Shown here one piece after another: positions 42,730 through 52,288 of a stretch of 64,000 nucleotides of DNA (the first letter of the stretch is position 1; every line of letters starts with the position of its first letter). Position numbers and translations under genes: made by a program. The stretch is taken from contig CAWFKW010000006.1 of assembly GCA_963816535.1 (NCBI GenBank), positions 62,001 through 126,000 of the forward strand, given 5' to 3'. Source of the DNA: CAWFKW01 sp963816535. Its GTDB lineage: Bacteria > Bacteroidota > Ignavibacteria > Tepidaquicellales > OLB5. Under the pieces are notes generated by a model, which saw nothing but the letters and a program-made list of their open reading frames with translations, searched no databases and had not been told where the DNA came from.

Positions 42730-44595
42730 TTGAATTCATCAATCAAAATATTACCGCAGTTTATTGCCAACCGTATAGCGGCAGGGGAGGTTGTTGGCCG
42801 GCCCGAAGCAGTTGCGAAAGAGCTGATCGAGAATTCTATCGACTCAGGCGCGAAAAATATTCAGCTCATTGTAAAAGATGCCGGTAAAACCATGATAAAG
42901 GTCATCGATGACGGCCCCGGAATGAACGAAGATGATGCGATTTTAAGCTTTCAGCGGCACGCAACCAGTAAAATAAGAACAGCCGACGATCTGGAGAATA
43001 TTAAAACGCTTGGATTTCGCGGCGAAGCGCTGGCTTCCATCGCGGCTGTGGCGCAGGTCGAAATGGTTACAAGACCGGCGGAGTATGAATTAGGCACATC
43101 GCTTAAAAACTACGGCAGCGAAATTGTCGAACATACTAAAGAGCAAAGCGAAACGGGAACGACGATCACCGTAAAAAATCTTTTTTATAACACTCCCGCC
43201 CGGAGGAATTTCCTCAAAAGCGACCAGACCGAATTTAAACATATTTACGAAACATTTCTCAGGCTTGCTATCGCCAATCATGGGATAGGATTTATTTTTG
43301 TAAACAATGATGAAGTTGTATTTGATTTAAAGCCATCTGACCTGCTGAACCGCCTAGCTCAAATTTACGGCGCCGGTTATGCCGATCTCCTTATCGAAGT
43401 CGATCATTCTACCGGGTTGATTTCGCTCAAAGGGTTTATATCGAAACCCAGCTTTACCAAAAAGAGCAAACTGGACCAGAACCTTTTTCTCAACAGCCGT
43501 TATGTAACGAGCAAAGCGCTTTCTTTTGCCGTCCATATGGCTTACGAAGATTTGATTGATAAAGGCGACTACCCGAATTTTTTTCTTTTCCTGACGCTCG
43601 ACCCGCATGTTTTTGACGTGAATGTCCACCCGTCAAAGCTTGAAGTTAAGTTTGAGGATGAGCGCGCTGTGTTCGGATTTATCCGCAAGGGTGTCTGGAG
43701 TACGCTTGAGAAAAATGATCTGATTGTTAGGGTAAGTATGAATTCAACTGACGAGACGCGTCAAACGTCATTTAAAAAAGAATCAAATATTCTGAGCGCT
43801 TCATCATTCCTGAAACGCAGCGGCAGCGAGCATGCGTTTCCTTTTACCAAGCATGATTCGCACGTCGATTCCCCGGTTAGAATTCATGAACTCTTCGGCG
43901 GCGAAAAGAAGGAGGCTGAAAATACCGGCGCTGAAAGCGATGATATTCTGGATACTATACTCGATGCTGAAGCAAAGATCGAATCAGGTAAAAATGAGCG
44001 CAGGGTAGATAATCTCATTAGCAAAAATGAAATTTGGCAGTTCCAGAGAAAATATATTATGTACCAGCTTGAAAGCAGCTTAATGATAATTGATCAGCAT
44101 GCGGCGCATGAGAGAATACTTTATGAGCAGGCAATCGACCGGCTAAATTCAAATGCGAACCTCTCGCAGCAGCTGCTGATTCCAATATACATCGAGCTTA
44201 ACCAGGTTGATTACGAAGTAGCTAAATCAATCGAAAACGAACTTAGAGCTTTGGGATTTGATATTGAAATGCAGGCAAAGCGAAGAGTGAAAGTAAAGGG
44301 AATCCCATCCGATGTGAGGATAGGGGATGAAGCCGGGATATTGCAGGACCTGATAGATGAATACAAAGAAAACGACGTTAAGCTGAATCTTGAAAAGCGG
44401 GATAATCTTGCAAAGTCATATTCCTGCAAACACGCGATCAAAGCCGGCGACGCGCTTAACGAGCACGAAATGCTGAATCTGATTGATAAGTTGTTTTCTG
44501 TAAAGATGCCTTATGTTTGTCCGCATGGCAGGCCCACAATCGTGAAGGTCACAATGGCTGAGCTCGATAAGATGTTTGCAAGAAAAGGATTTTGA
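42730..44595 (+). CDS. mutL: DNA mismatch repair protein MutL
   Basis: MutL links MutS to downstream repair. The 621-residue protein starts with TTG at 42730 (NSSIKILPQFIANRIAAGEV). It has the GHKL ATPase motifs (VAKELIENSIDSGA, DDGPGMNEDDA, LGFRGEALASI) and a C-terminal endonuclease motif DQHA(X)2E(X)4E at D455-E466, followed by SCKHAIKAGD and CPHGRPTIV metal-site segments. It is therefore a nicking MutL and no MutH should be needed. A flexible linker lies at about residues 335-435. MutS is not in the window. Confidence 0.96.
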   Translation: MNSSIKILPQFIANRIAAGEVVGRPEAVAKELIENSIDSGAKNIQLIVKDAGKTMIKVIDDGPGMNEDDAILSFQRHATSKIRTADDLENIKTLGFRGEALASIAAVAQVEMVTRPAEYELGTSLKNYGSEIVEHTKEQSETGTTITVKNLFYNTPARRNFLKSDQTEFKHIYETFLRLAIANHGIGFIFVNNDEVVFDLKPSDLLNRLAQIYGAGYADLLIEVDHSTGLISLKGFISKPSFTKKSKLDQNLFLNSRYVTSKALSFAVHMAYEDLIDKGDYPNFFLFLTLDPHVFDVNVHPSKLEVKFEDERAVFGFIRKGVWSTLEKNDLIVRVSMNSTDETRQTSFKKESNILSASSFLKRSGSEHAFPFTKHDSHVDSPVRIHELFGGEKKEAENTGAESDDILDTILDAEAKIESGKNERRVDNLISKNEIWQFQRKYIMYQLESSLMIIDQHAAHERILYEQAIDRLNSNANLSQQLLIPIYIELNQVDYEVAKSIENELRALGFDIEMQAKRRVKVKGIPSDVRIGDEAGILQDLIDEYKENDVKLNLEKRDNLAKSYSCKHAIKAGDALNEHEMLNLIDKLFSVKMPYVCPHGRPTIVKVTMAELDKMFARKGF

Positions 44596-44600
44596 CAAAA

Positions 44601-44641
44601 ATTGCGGGGGTCACTCCTTTGCGTTGCGACGCGGCAATCTC
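44601..44641. repeat. Dispersed intergenic repeat, ATTGCGGGG...GCAATCTC family, copy 1
   Basis: Starts ATTGCGGGGGTCACTCCTTT and ends GCGGCAATCTC. Its ends match 54791-54825 (ATTGCGGGGACGCC...GAAGCAATCTC) with a variable middle, and ATTGC/GCAAT form terminal inverted arms. Both copies lie downstream of a stop codon. Confidence 0.6.
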
Positions 44642-44784
44642 TTTTTATCAGGACTAACGTCCGATTTTTTTTGGTGATTTGTGATCCGCGGCCTGAAGGC
44701 CGGGGTTAATAAAGATTATGTTGTAACGTCAATTATTATTTTTGCTATTCTTTTCCCTTTTGCCTTTTCCCTTTTTTCTGCCCG

Positions 44785-45705
44785 TTACCACTTAATAACA
44801 TCCGGAAGCTTGCTAATGTCGTCAATCATGAATACAATTTCTTTAAATTTCTTCTTGCTTAAGAAATCTTTAACCCAGTCCGGCGTATATTTATGAACGA
44901 TCTGTATCAGCTTCAGCTTGCTGAACCTCTCGTCATTTAGCCTTAGGTAAAGCGGCAAAGAGATATCAAGCGAGAATACATCGCCCAACACATAATCGGG
45001 CGCCTCGTCTAACAGAACTTCAAAATAAGATTGACGCCTCAAATTCACATCATAATGCTTTTCAGTTTTCAATATGTCAGGCGTCAAATTGAAATCCGGA
45101 TTTATTACAAACTTCATAGCGTTGCCCCTTGCATGCACGGGACCGGGTTTAAATGACCGCTCGTTCGTGGGCTGCTTCCCCATTTTATGAAAAAGGTGTT
45201 CGATTTTTTGGGTGGAAGAGTTCGAAACTACCACCACCTGGACGCCCTTTTTCAGGACTTTGTCCAATGCCAGTTTGCCGTTCGGGTGAGGGGCCAGCTT
45301 TCCTGATTCCTTAAATATCTTTGTCGCTTCTGCGAAGCAGGAGTTTGAAAACTTTTCAACCGACTCAAATCCCTTTTCTATAACGGCTTTCTTAATATCG
45401 TTTAAATTTTGTCTGAATACAGAAAATGAATTCCGGTTTCCCGCGCGGTGAATGTAATTAAAGATCGCGTTGTTATCGCCAAACGGGTCCTCATGATAAT
45501 ACGCTGAAATATGGCCGTTGTAAAACCATCCGTATTCATACGGGGTTTTATCCATCTCTTTGCGGCAGCCTTCTATTAATTCCTTAAGCTCGTCTGCCGT
45601 AAAATTGGTCATTTCGGAAAGTTTTTTCACGATATACTGCCCTACGAACCGGGCTTCCTTATCCTGGTCTGTCCATACGCCGTCTAGGTCAGAAACAAGT
45701 TTCAT
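44785..45705 (-). CDS. HAD-superfamily hydrolase-like protein of unknown substrate
   Basis: This 306-residue protein begins KLVSDLDGVWTD, with D6 and D8 matching HAD motif I (DxDG). It then has VQVVVVSNSSTQKIEHLF (motif II Ser/Thr) and DYVLGDVFSLDISL near residue 240, resembling motif IV. A large cap of about 130 residues separates the motifs. It is longer than typical phosphatases of the class and I do not recognise the subfamily. It is divergent from the MFS transporter gene 84 bp away, so the two could share regulation. Confidence 0.6.
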   Translation of the reverse strand: MKLVSDLDGVWTDQDKEARFVGQYIVKKLSEMTNFTADELKELIEGCRKEMDKTPYEYGWFYNGHISAYYHEDPFGDNNAIFNYIHRAGNRNSFSVFRQNLNDIKKAVIEKGFESVEKFSNSCFAEATKIFKESGKLAPHPNGKLALDKVLKKGVQVVVVSNSSTQKIEHLFHKMGKQPTNERSFKPGPVHARGNAMKFVINPDFNLTPDILKTEKHYDVNLRRQSYFEVLLDEAPDYVLGDVFSLDISLPLYLRLNDERFSKLKLIQIVHKYTPDWVKDFLSKKKFKEIVFMIDDISKLPDVIKW

Positions 45706-45789
45706 ATCAGTTAATTACTTTTTAAAGTTTTATAAATATATTATGTTTGAATTATACGTAATCTGAAAAATATTATTAAATAATCTCTG

Positions 45790-47049
45790 TTGAAATCCAA
45801 TAATTTGAATTCAACTGAAAATACAGGTCATTCGGGAGAAAAGAGAAATATTGCCGCAATTATTATAGTTGCAGCGCTCGGGTATTTTGTTGATATTTAC
45901 GATTTGATTCTTTTCAGCATTGTAAGGATCCCGTCTCTTAGATCTCTTGGCGTTTCAGGCGATTCCATTCTTACGCAGGGAGTTCTGCTGCTTAATATGC
46001 AAATGTCAGGCATGCTGATCGGAGGTATAATATGGGGTATAATAGGCGATAAGAATGGCAGGATATCAGTTCTTTTCGGTTCTATTATATTGTATTCAGT
46101 TGCCAACATTGCAAACGGAATGGTGCAAACTATTCCCATGTATGCCGTAATGAGATTTATTGCGGGCGTGGGCCTTGCAGGCGAGCTTGGCGCCGGCATT
46201 ACGCTGGTAAGCGAAGTTATGTCTAAAGAATCCCGCGGGTACGGGACAATGATCGTCGCTTCGATCGGAATTCTCGGCGCTGTAGCCGGCGCGCTGGTGG
46301 GCGATATGTTCGACTGGAGAATTGCGTTTTACGTTGGCGGAGCCATGGGACTCGTTTTACTTGTTTTGAGATTCGGGATATATGAATCGGGTATGTATAA
46401 TTTCATGAAACAAGCTTCGGTTAAAAAAGGCGCTTTTCTCCATTTGTTTACCGACTGGAAGAGATTTAAGAAGTACGCTAAGTGTATACTTATCGGCGGG
46501 CCGCTTTGGTACATCGTCGGAATATTAGTCACATTTTCCCCTGAGTTTGCCAAATCCATGGGCGTTTCAGGCTCCATTAATGCCGGGCATTCTGTAATGG
46601 CTTGCTATATCGGCCTTGCCGCAGGCGATATACTAAGCGGACTGATAAGCCAGCTTATGAAATCAAGAAAAAAATCGATATTTATCTTTTTGACATTTAC
46701 CGCCATTATTATTGCGGCTTACCTGTTCCTGAATCATTTCAGTACGTATTATTTTTATACTCTGTGCGTTCTGCTTGGACTCGGCGGCGGCTACTGGGCC
46801 ATTTTTGTCACAAACGCTTCGGAACAGTTCGGCACAAACCTCAGGGCGACCGTTACAACCACCGTTCCGAATTTTATCAGGGGAAGCGTTGTGCCTATGA
46901 CAATTGCCTTCGAATTTGTGAAAGGTTATACTGGAATGGTATACAGCGCGCTGATTATCGGAGCGCTTGTCGTAATTGTCGCTTATATTGCTCTTGCCAG
47001 GATGGATGAAACATACGGCACGGACCTTAACTATGTCGAAGAAATATGA
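45790..47049 (+). CDS. Major facilitator superfamily transporter
   Basis: The 419-residue membrane protein has about 12 hydrophobic segments. The MFS loop is IIWGIIGDKNGRISVLFG (motif A-like GDKxGR) between helices 2 and 3, and VMRFIAGVGLAGELGAGITL is typical of sugar/organic-acid transporters. TTG at 45790 is the start used. The helices continue through to ALIIGALVVIVAYIALARM. The substrate is not predictable. It precedes the run of T9SS cargo genes, which have their own spacing. Confidence 0.87.
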   Translation: MKSNNLNSTENTGHSGEKRNIAAIIIVAALGYFVDIYDLILFSIVRIPSLRSLGVSGDSILTQGVLLLNMQMSGMLIGGIIWGIIGDKNGRISVLFGSIILYSVANIANGMVQTIPMYAVMRFIAGVGLAGELGAGITLVSEVMSKESRGYGTMIVASIGILGAVAGALVGDMFDWRIAFYVGGAMGLVLLVLRFGIYESGMYNFMKQASVKKGAFLHLFTDWKRFKKYAKCILIGGPLWYIVGILVTFSPEFAKSMGVSGSINAGHSVMACYIGLAAGDILSGLISQLMKSRKKSIFIFLTFTAIIIAAYLFLNHFSTYYFYTLCVLLGLGGGYWAIFVTNASEQFGTNLRATVTTTVPNFIRGSVVPMTIAFEFVKGYTGMVYSALIIGALVVIVAYIALARMDETYGTDLNYVEEI

Positions 47050-47124
47050 TGCCTTTGTGACGGCTTGTTCTATTTGGCATTTTAATTTTCCGGTATTTTG
47101 CTGGTTATAATTGAATTTTAAAAA

Positions 47125-48651
47125 ATGAAGAAGATATTTTTAGTTTTTTTGCTGATAACCCTGAAATCCTTTTCAAATTACTCAACACCCGCCTCCGGCG
47201 TAAGCTGGAACATGGATAGCCTTGTGGCGCATTCATCAGGCAACGTCACAATATCAGGCGGCGTATATTTAGTTAACGATACTATCACGGTTTCCGTCAG
47301 CGATACGCTGAAAATTCTTACAAACTCGACGCTGGAACTTGCCCCGCTTGTTTTAATAAATATAGACGGAACGCTGATAACAAATCCGCCAAACCAGATG
47401 ATGATCACCGCGCAGGACACAACGCAGATGTTCTATGGACTGCGGTTCAGCGATTACAGCGGCGCATCTGTGATGAAAAAAACCGTGTTCCAGTACGGAG
47501 CCGCCATTAAGCTTGTTAATTCTGATATGCTGATAGATAGCTGTATTATCCGCTTCAACAATTTAATAAGCAATTTTTCAAGCTCCGCAATTAACCTGAC
47601 TAATTCAAATCCAGTTATTTCTAATAATACAATTTACAGGAACGGCCGCTCAGCTATAAGTTCCGCCGCTAACCTCCAATCTTCGCCCGTAATAATAAAT
47701 AACGTCATTTATGAAAACGACGTTACGAACGGTTTGTATCCGCAAATCAATCTGGGCGGCGCATCGGCAAGTCCGCTCATAATCCGGAATAATATTATAA
47801 GGGGCTTTTTTAATCAGGCAGGTGGAATAGCTATATTTCCCGCCGGAGGTTCGGTCCCGTATTGCATAATTGAAGGAAACAATATTAGAAAGAACAGTTA
47901 CGGAATTGTATTGTATAATACGCCTCTGAACGTTCTTATAATCAATAATATTATCGACAGCAATAACATAAATCCAAACCCGCTTTCCGCAGGAAGCGGC
48001 ATCAACATTAACGGGAATTCCCAAAACGTATCAATAATATCGCGCAACAAAATAAGGGGAAATCTCTGGGGAATTACTATACAGGGTACCGCTCTTCCCG
48101 ATCTGGGTAATATTAGTAATTCAGACACGACGGACAACGGAAGAAATCTCATCTACGGGAATGGGCACAGCGATTCAATAATAGATCTGTATAATAATAC
48201 GCCGGATACTATCTTTGCAGAAAACAATTATTGGGGTACTACAAACCTTGATACCATCGAAGCGCACATAGTTCATCACCCCGATAACCCGGCGCTGGGT
48301 TGGGTAATCTACCAGCCGATTTTGAATCTCACGGGAATCATGCCAATAAGCGACCATCAGCCTATAGAATTCAGGCTTTACGACGCATTTCCAAACCCGT
48401 TTAACCCCCAAACCAGAATCACATTCACTGTTCCCGGGGGCAGTGCAAACACTTATCCGCTTAAATTGGTTATTTACAACACGCTCGGAAGCGAAGTCGC
48501 AAGTCTCATCAATGGCAGGTTTGAGCCGGGCCGGTACTCAGTTATTTGGAATGCAGGCTCGTATCCTTCCGGCGTATATTTTTGCAGGCTTGAAGCAAAG
48601 GGAGTAAAGGGATTCTACAGTGAGTCAAAAAAGCTGATTTTGATTAAATAA
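47125..48651 (+). CDS. Secreted right-handed parallel beta-helix protein with T9SS sorting domain
   Basis: The 508-residue protein has a Sec signal (MKKIFLVFLLITLKSFSNYS) and repeated beta-helix coils through residues 90-370 with the Asn-rich NNxI pattern (SNNTIYRNGRSAIS, IRNNIIRGFFNQAGGIAI, IINNIIDSNNI, SRNKIRGN), like NosD/pectate-lyase-fold carbohydrate-active proteins. A T9SS sorting domain follows (YDAFPNPFNPQTRITF, LGSEVASL, SGVYFCRL, SKKLILIK), somewhat divergent because NYPNP is replaced by DAFPNP. It probably works on polysaccharide at the cell surface. No catalytic residues were assigned. It is first in the 47-59 kb row of cargo genes. Confidence 0.82.
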   Translation: MKKIFLVFLLITLKSFSNYSTPASGVSWNMDSLVAHSSGNVTISGGVYLVNDTITVSVSDTLKILTNSTLELAPLVLINIDGTLITNPPNQMMITAQDTTQMFYGLRFSDYSGASVMKKTVFQYGAAIKLVNSDMLIDSCIIRFNNLISNFSSSAINLTNSNPVISNNTIYRNGRSAISSAANLQSSPVIINNVIYENDVTNGLYPQINLGGASASPLIIRNNIIRGFFNQAGGIAIFPAGGSVPYCIIEGNNIRKNSYGIVLYNTPLNVLIINNIIDSNNINPNPLSAGSGININGNSQNVSIISRNKIRGNLWGITIQGTALPDLGNISNSDTTDNGRNLIYGNGHSDSIIDLYNNTPDTIFAENNYWGTTNLDTIEAHIVHHPDNPALGWVIYQPILNLTGIMPISDHQPIEFRLYDAFPNPFNPQTRITFTVPGGSANTYPLKLVIYNTLGSEVASLINGRFEPGRYSVIWNAGSYPSGVYFCRLEAKGVKGFYSESKKLILIK

Positions 48652-48870
48652 TGCGCCGCTGACTCATTCCCTTATGCCCATGCCTTGTAGAACTAACGAT
48701 AAGTCCTAACGGCTTGAAAAATATTGATTATTGATTTCAAAATCAAATTTAACTATGTTGTTTTAATGATAAACAAATTGTGTTCATTTTAATATTTTCG
48801 TGTTTCGCTGAAATTGAATCTATTGATCTGATGAATTTGTTCAGTCTAATTTAAAAACGTAATCAATCAA

Positions 48871-50616
48871 ATGAAGAAGACATTTTACACTGCAGTTTTG
48901 CTCTGCGGAGCTCTTGTTTTATTTTTATTTTCAAACTTCAAATGGGTCCCGGATAGCGATGGTCCCAGCAGCCAGTCTGTGAATCCTAATCCTAAGGTTC
49001 GTCCGCACGAAGTTTACAATGATGTGAAAGAAAATCTTGTTATCCCGCCTTACATGTATTATCCGCCGTCAGCCGATAATCCGCTGGTGTATAGCAACGT
49101 TGATATCAGCCAGAACACAGCTCCTCAGAACGAGCCATCGGTAAGGATTAGCCATGCCAACCCCAACATAGTTGTGGCTGCATGGAGAGATTTCAGGCTT
49201 GGAACAAACCCCGCTGTAAGGCGCGTAGGTTACAGCCGTTCTACTGACGGCGGTACAACGTGGGCGGTTTCGAAGCTTATCGACTCAACTCTGCTGGGCG
49301 GCGGACTCCTCAGAAACAGCGATGCTTCCGTTGCGGTTGATACTGCGGGCAATTTCTATATTGCAACAATTGCGCTGAACAATTCTAACAGCAACACTAC
49401 GCTTGCGATTTTTAAATCAACGGACGGCGGCCAGAATTTTACGACCGGCCACATACTTGCTCAGGGTTCAAGCGAGGATAAAGAAATGCTGACTTGCGAC
49501 CTTACGCCCGGAAGTCCGTACAAAAATAATCTCTACATGTCATGGTCAAGGCTGTCATTATCTCCTGATATAAGATTGATCAGATCAACTGATGGAGGAA
49601 CTACCTGGTCCACACCTGTTAACTGCAGTTCCGGCGGTTCCACAGACGGGCAGGGTTCAGATGTTTGCGCGGGATATAACGGCGAAGTTTACGTCACCTG
49701 GAACGGCGGTTCAGGCGTTGACGTGCAGGAATTTGTTAAGTCAACAAACGGCGGGCTTTCATTCAGTTCACCGTTTGCGGTCGCCACGGGTCCCAGCCCA
49801 AATGTTCCGTTTTCTCAGAGCGGGTTTACTGCGTTCCCTTCAATCGCTACCGATATTTCATCAGGCTCAAGGTTCGGGTATATTTACATTGCCTGGTGCG
49901 ATAACCGGAACGGCGACGCCGATGTATTTGTGGCGCGCTCTACAGATCACGGCGCAACATGGTCATCTGCGGTAAGAGTTAATGATGATGCTATAGGAAA
50001 CGGCAAGTGCCAGGCATGGCCGTGGATAGCGGTGGATGAAGCGGGAAGGGTCGCGGTGGTTTATTACAGCTGCCAGAATACCCCAAACAACAACACGATT
50101 GAAGCGTGGGTTGGCCGTTCTAACGACGGCGGCCTTACTTTCACCGACCAGGTTATGAGCACCCAGCAATCGCCGACTTCCCAGCCGAATTCAGACGTGA
50201 GGTTCGGAGATTATATCGGCGTCGATTACTGGAACACAAGGATAACGCCTGTATGGACCGATGAAAGAGCCGGAGGCTTCGATATGGAAATTTATACAGC
50301 TACTATTGTTGATACGCTGGTAGGAATAAGCCCGGTTGTTAATAATATACCGCATGATTTTCATTTGAACCAGAATTATCCGAATCCGTTCAATCCGTCT
50401 ACAAACATAAGCTTTGCGCTGCCAAAGACCGCTAATATTGACCTGACCATATACAATATAAACGGACAGGAAATAGAAAAATTGTACAGCGGCCAGATGA
50501 ACGAAGGCGCGCATTCAATTACCTGGAATGCTTCAAATTACTCAAGCGGCGTTTATTTTTACAAATTAACCTCCGATGGCTTTACCGATACCAAAAGAAT
50601 GATCCTGATAAAGTAG
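48871..50616 (+). CDS. Secreted sialidase/BNR-repeat propeller protein with T9SS sorting domain
   Basis: The 581-residue protein has an N-terminal signal or anchor (TFYTAVLLCGALVLFLFS), a proline-rich linker and six BNR-type motifs (RSTDGGTTW, KSTDGGQNF, RSTDGGTTW, KSTNGGLSF, RSTDHGATW, RSNDGGLTF) in a sialidase-like propeller. The T9SS sorting domain runs from HLNQNYPNPFNPSTNISF to TKRMILIK. The sialidase Arg triad was not identified, so enzymatic activity is unproven; such domains often bind sugars. A strong terminator follows at 50637. Confidence 0.85.
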   Translation: MKKTFYTAVLLCGALVLFLFSNFKWVPDSDGPSSQSVNPNPKVRPHEVYNDVKENLVIPPYMYYPPSADNPLVYSNVDISQNTAPQNEPSVRISHANPNIVVAAWRDFRLGTNPAVRRVGYSRSTDGGTTWAVSKLIDSTLLGGGLLRNSDASVAVDTAGNFYIATIALNNSNSNTTLAIFKSTDGGQNFTTGHILAQGSSEDKEMLTCDLTPGSPYKNNLYMSWSRLSLSPDIRLIRSTDGGTTWSTPVNCSSGGSTDGQGSDVCAGYNGEVYVTWNGGSGVDVQEFVKSTNGGLSFSSPFAVATGPSPNVPFSQSGFTAFPSIATDISSGSRFGYIYIAWCDNRNGDADVFVARSTDHGATWSSAVRVNDDAIGNGKCQAWPWIAVDEAGRVAVVYYSCQNTPNNNTIEAWVGRSNDGGLTFTDQVMSTQQSPTSQPNSDVRFGDYIGVDYWNTRITPVWTDERAGGFDMEIYTATIVDTLVGISPVVNNIPHDFHLNQNYPNPFNPSTNISFALPKTANIDLTIYNINGQEIEKLYSGQMNEGAHSITWNASNYSSGVYFYKLTSDGFTDTKRMILIK

Positions 50617-50636
50617 TCTTTTTGGATTTTATTTTG

Positions 50637-50673
50637 CCAGCCTGCAGACGCTTAGTCTCTGCAGGCTGGTTTG
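50637..50673 (+). terminator. Rho-independent terminator after the BNR cargo gene
   Basis: CCAGCCTGCAGA (50637-50648) and TCTGCAGGCTGG (50658-50669) form a perfect 12-bp stem with a 9-nt loop, followed by TTTG. It fits 21 bp downstream of the stop at 50616. Confidence 0.8.
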
Positions 50674-50741
50674 TATTCTGACCTCGCAAATTTTTTTTAT
50701 TTGCTGAAAGGCTCACAAATAAAGGTTATGTCATATTTTCT

Positions 50742-52037
50742 GTGATACGCCGAACTTTATACTTATTGATCATTTTAGCCTCCTCCCAGGTCTTATCGTA
50801 TTCACAGCAATACTGGATCTCCCAGCCGTGCCCCACAACGAAATTCCTGAACAGGGTCGCATTCACCGATAGCCTCTACGGATGGGCGGCAGGCGATTCC
50901 GGAACGGTGATCCATACTACGAACGGCGGAGCAACGTGGTTTGTTCAGGCTGAGCTATCAAGCTGGGCGGTAAACTGGATAACCTTTGTGGACAGAAATA
51001 CGGGCTGGGTTCTGTATAATACTTACGGTACGGAAGGAACAACTTTTCTGAAGACGTCAAACGGCGGCTCAAACTGGCAGCAGGTTCCGAATCCCGATTC
51101 AACCGTTACTTTTATCACAATGTGTTTTCTTGATTCGCTTACCGGTTTTGTTTCAGGCGATAACGCCCGTCCCTACAAAACTACAGATGGCGGCGCTTCG
51201 TGGATCCTATGCCGAACCGATTCAACTGCTTATTCGCATCTAACGATGAGACGGATAAGGTTTTATTCCGGTACGCTCGGTTTTGCCTGCGGCGGACAGT
51301 TTGATGTCGGCGGAGTTGTCTGGAAAACCACCGATGCCGGTTTGAACTGGGTATCTGCGCCCGTGAGCCCCGAACCTGAATTTGACCTCAGGATACGGAC
51401 CCCGTCTGATATTTTTGCCGCCGGCGGCGACCTTGAATATGGCTCGGCCGCTGTCTATACAGTCAATAGCGGACTGAACTGGAGTTACGAGAATCTTGAA
51501 TGCTCAGGCATTGTTTACACATTGGCGTACAGAATTCCATCCGAAGTGTGGGCGCCGCTGGGCGGGATTGATAGGTGGGCAGTCAGCGTTGATTCCGGAA
51601 ACGCTTACTCCTGGCAATGTGTTGCAAATCCGGATACCGAAGCCGTCTTCGATGCAGTCTTCCCGAACCCTTCATCAGGATGGGCGGTCGGCTGCCGGGG
51701 TAGGAATTGCACAGGTATTATACTTAAGTATAATTCTGCCATCATAGGAATCCCGCCGAATAATCCGGTCCCGGAAAAATTCTCTCTGAGCCAGAACTAC
51801 CCGAACCCATTCAACCCGGCGACATCCATTAAATTCCAGCTTCCGAAACAGGAGTTTGTTTCTTTGAAAGTCTATGACTTACTTGGCAAGCTGGTTGCGA
51901 CACTCATAAACGAATATAAAAATGCGGGCTATTACGAAGTGAAATTTGATGCCTCAAATTTTGCTTCAGGTTTGTATATTTACAGGATCGAGGCGGGCGT
52001 GTTTACAGATACTAAAAAAATGGTGGCTCTCAAATAA
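50742..52037 (+). CDS. Secreted Ycf48-like propeller protein with T9SS sorting domain
   Basis: The 431-residue protein starts with GTG at 50742, giving a signal peptide (IRRTLYLLIILASSQVLSYSQ). Five blades with HTTNGGATW, KTSNGGSNW, KTTDGGASW, KTTDAGLNW and TVNSGLNW motifs follow, so it is shorter than the 13-repeat relative at 1791. The T9SS sorting domain is FSLSQNYPNPFNPATSIKF to KKMVALK. Substrate unknown; probably a surface-exposed beta-propeller. Confidence 0.82.
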   Translation: MIRRTLYLLIILASSQVLSYSQQYWISQPCPTTKFLNRVAFTDSLYGWAAGDSGTVIHTTNGGATWFVQAELSSWAVNWITFVDRNTGWVLYNTYGTEGTTFLKTSNGGSNWQQVPNPDSTVTFITMCFLDSLTGFVSGDNARPYKTTDGGASWILCRTDSTAYSHLTMRRIRFYSGTLGFACGGQFDVGGVVWKTTDAGLNWVSAPVSPEPEFDLRIRTPSDIFAAGGDLEYGSAAVYTVNSGLNWSYENLECSGIVYTLAYRIPSEVWAPLGGIDRWAVSVDSGNAYSWQCVANPDTEAVFDAVFPNPSSGWAVGCRGRNCTGIILKYNSAIIGIPPNNPVPEKFSLSQNYPNPFNPATSIKFQLPKQEFVSLKVYDLLGKLVATLINEYKNAGYYEVKFDASNFASGLYIYRIEAGVFTDTKKMVALK

Positions 52038-52288
52038 TCCTCCTCAAAATGTCCAGTTATTAGCTAAATACAAATTGATCGATCCACTTCTGTAAGATTA
52101 TTCCTACAAAGCTATTCACCTCTGAACCTAACCATTACTACTAACTTATTCATAATGATGATAATTGATTTAGTACTCATTAATTCTTAACTTACGTGGC
52201 TTTTTAAATTAATTTGTGCAAACCTGCCTTAAGCTGTCTGCCGGTTGCAGATGGGACGGCAATTCAAACTATTTCTAACATAAACAAC

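Noticed and set aside
52214..52288. Upstream TTG start for the M14 peptidase
   Set aside because: The 25 added residues are not signal-like, whereas ATG at 52289 gives a normal signal peptide.
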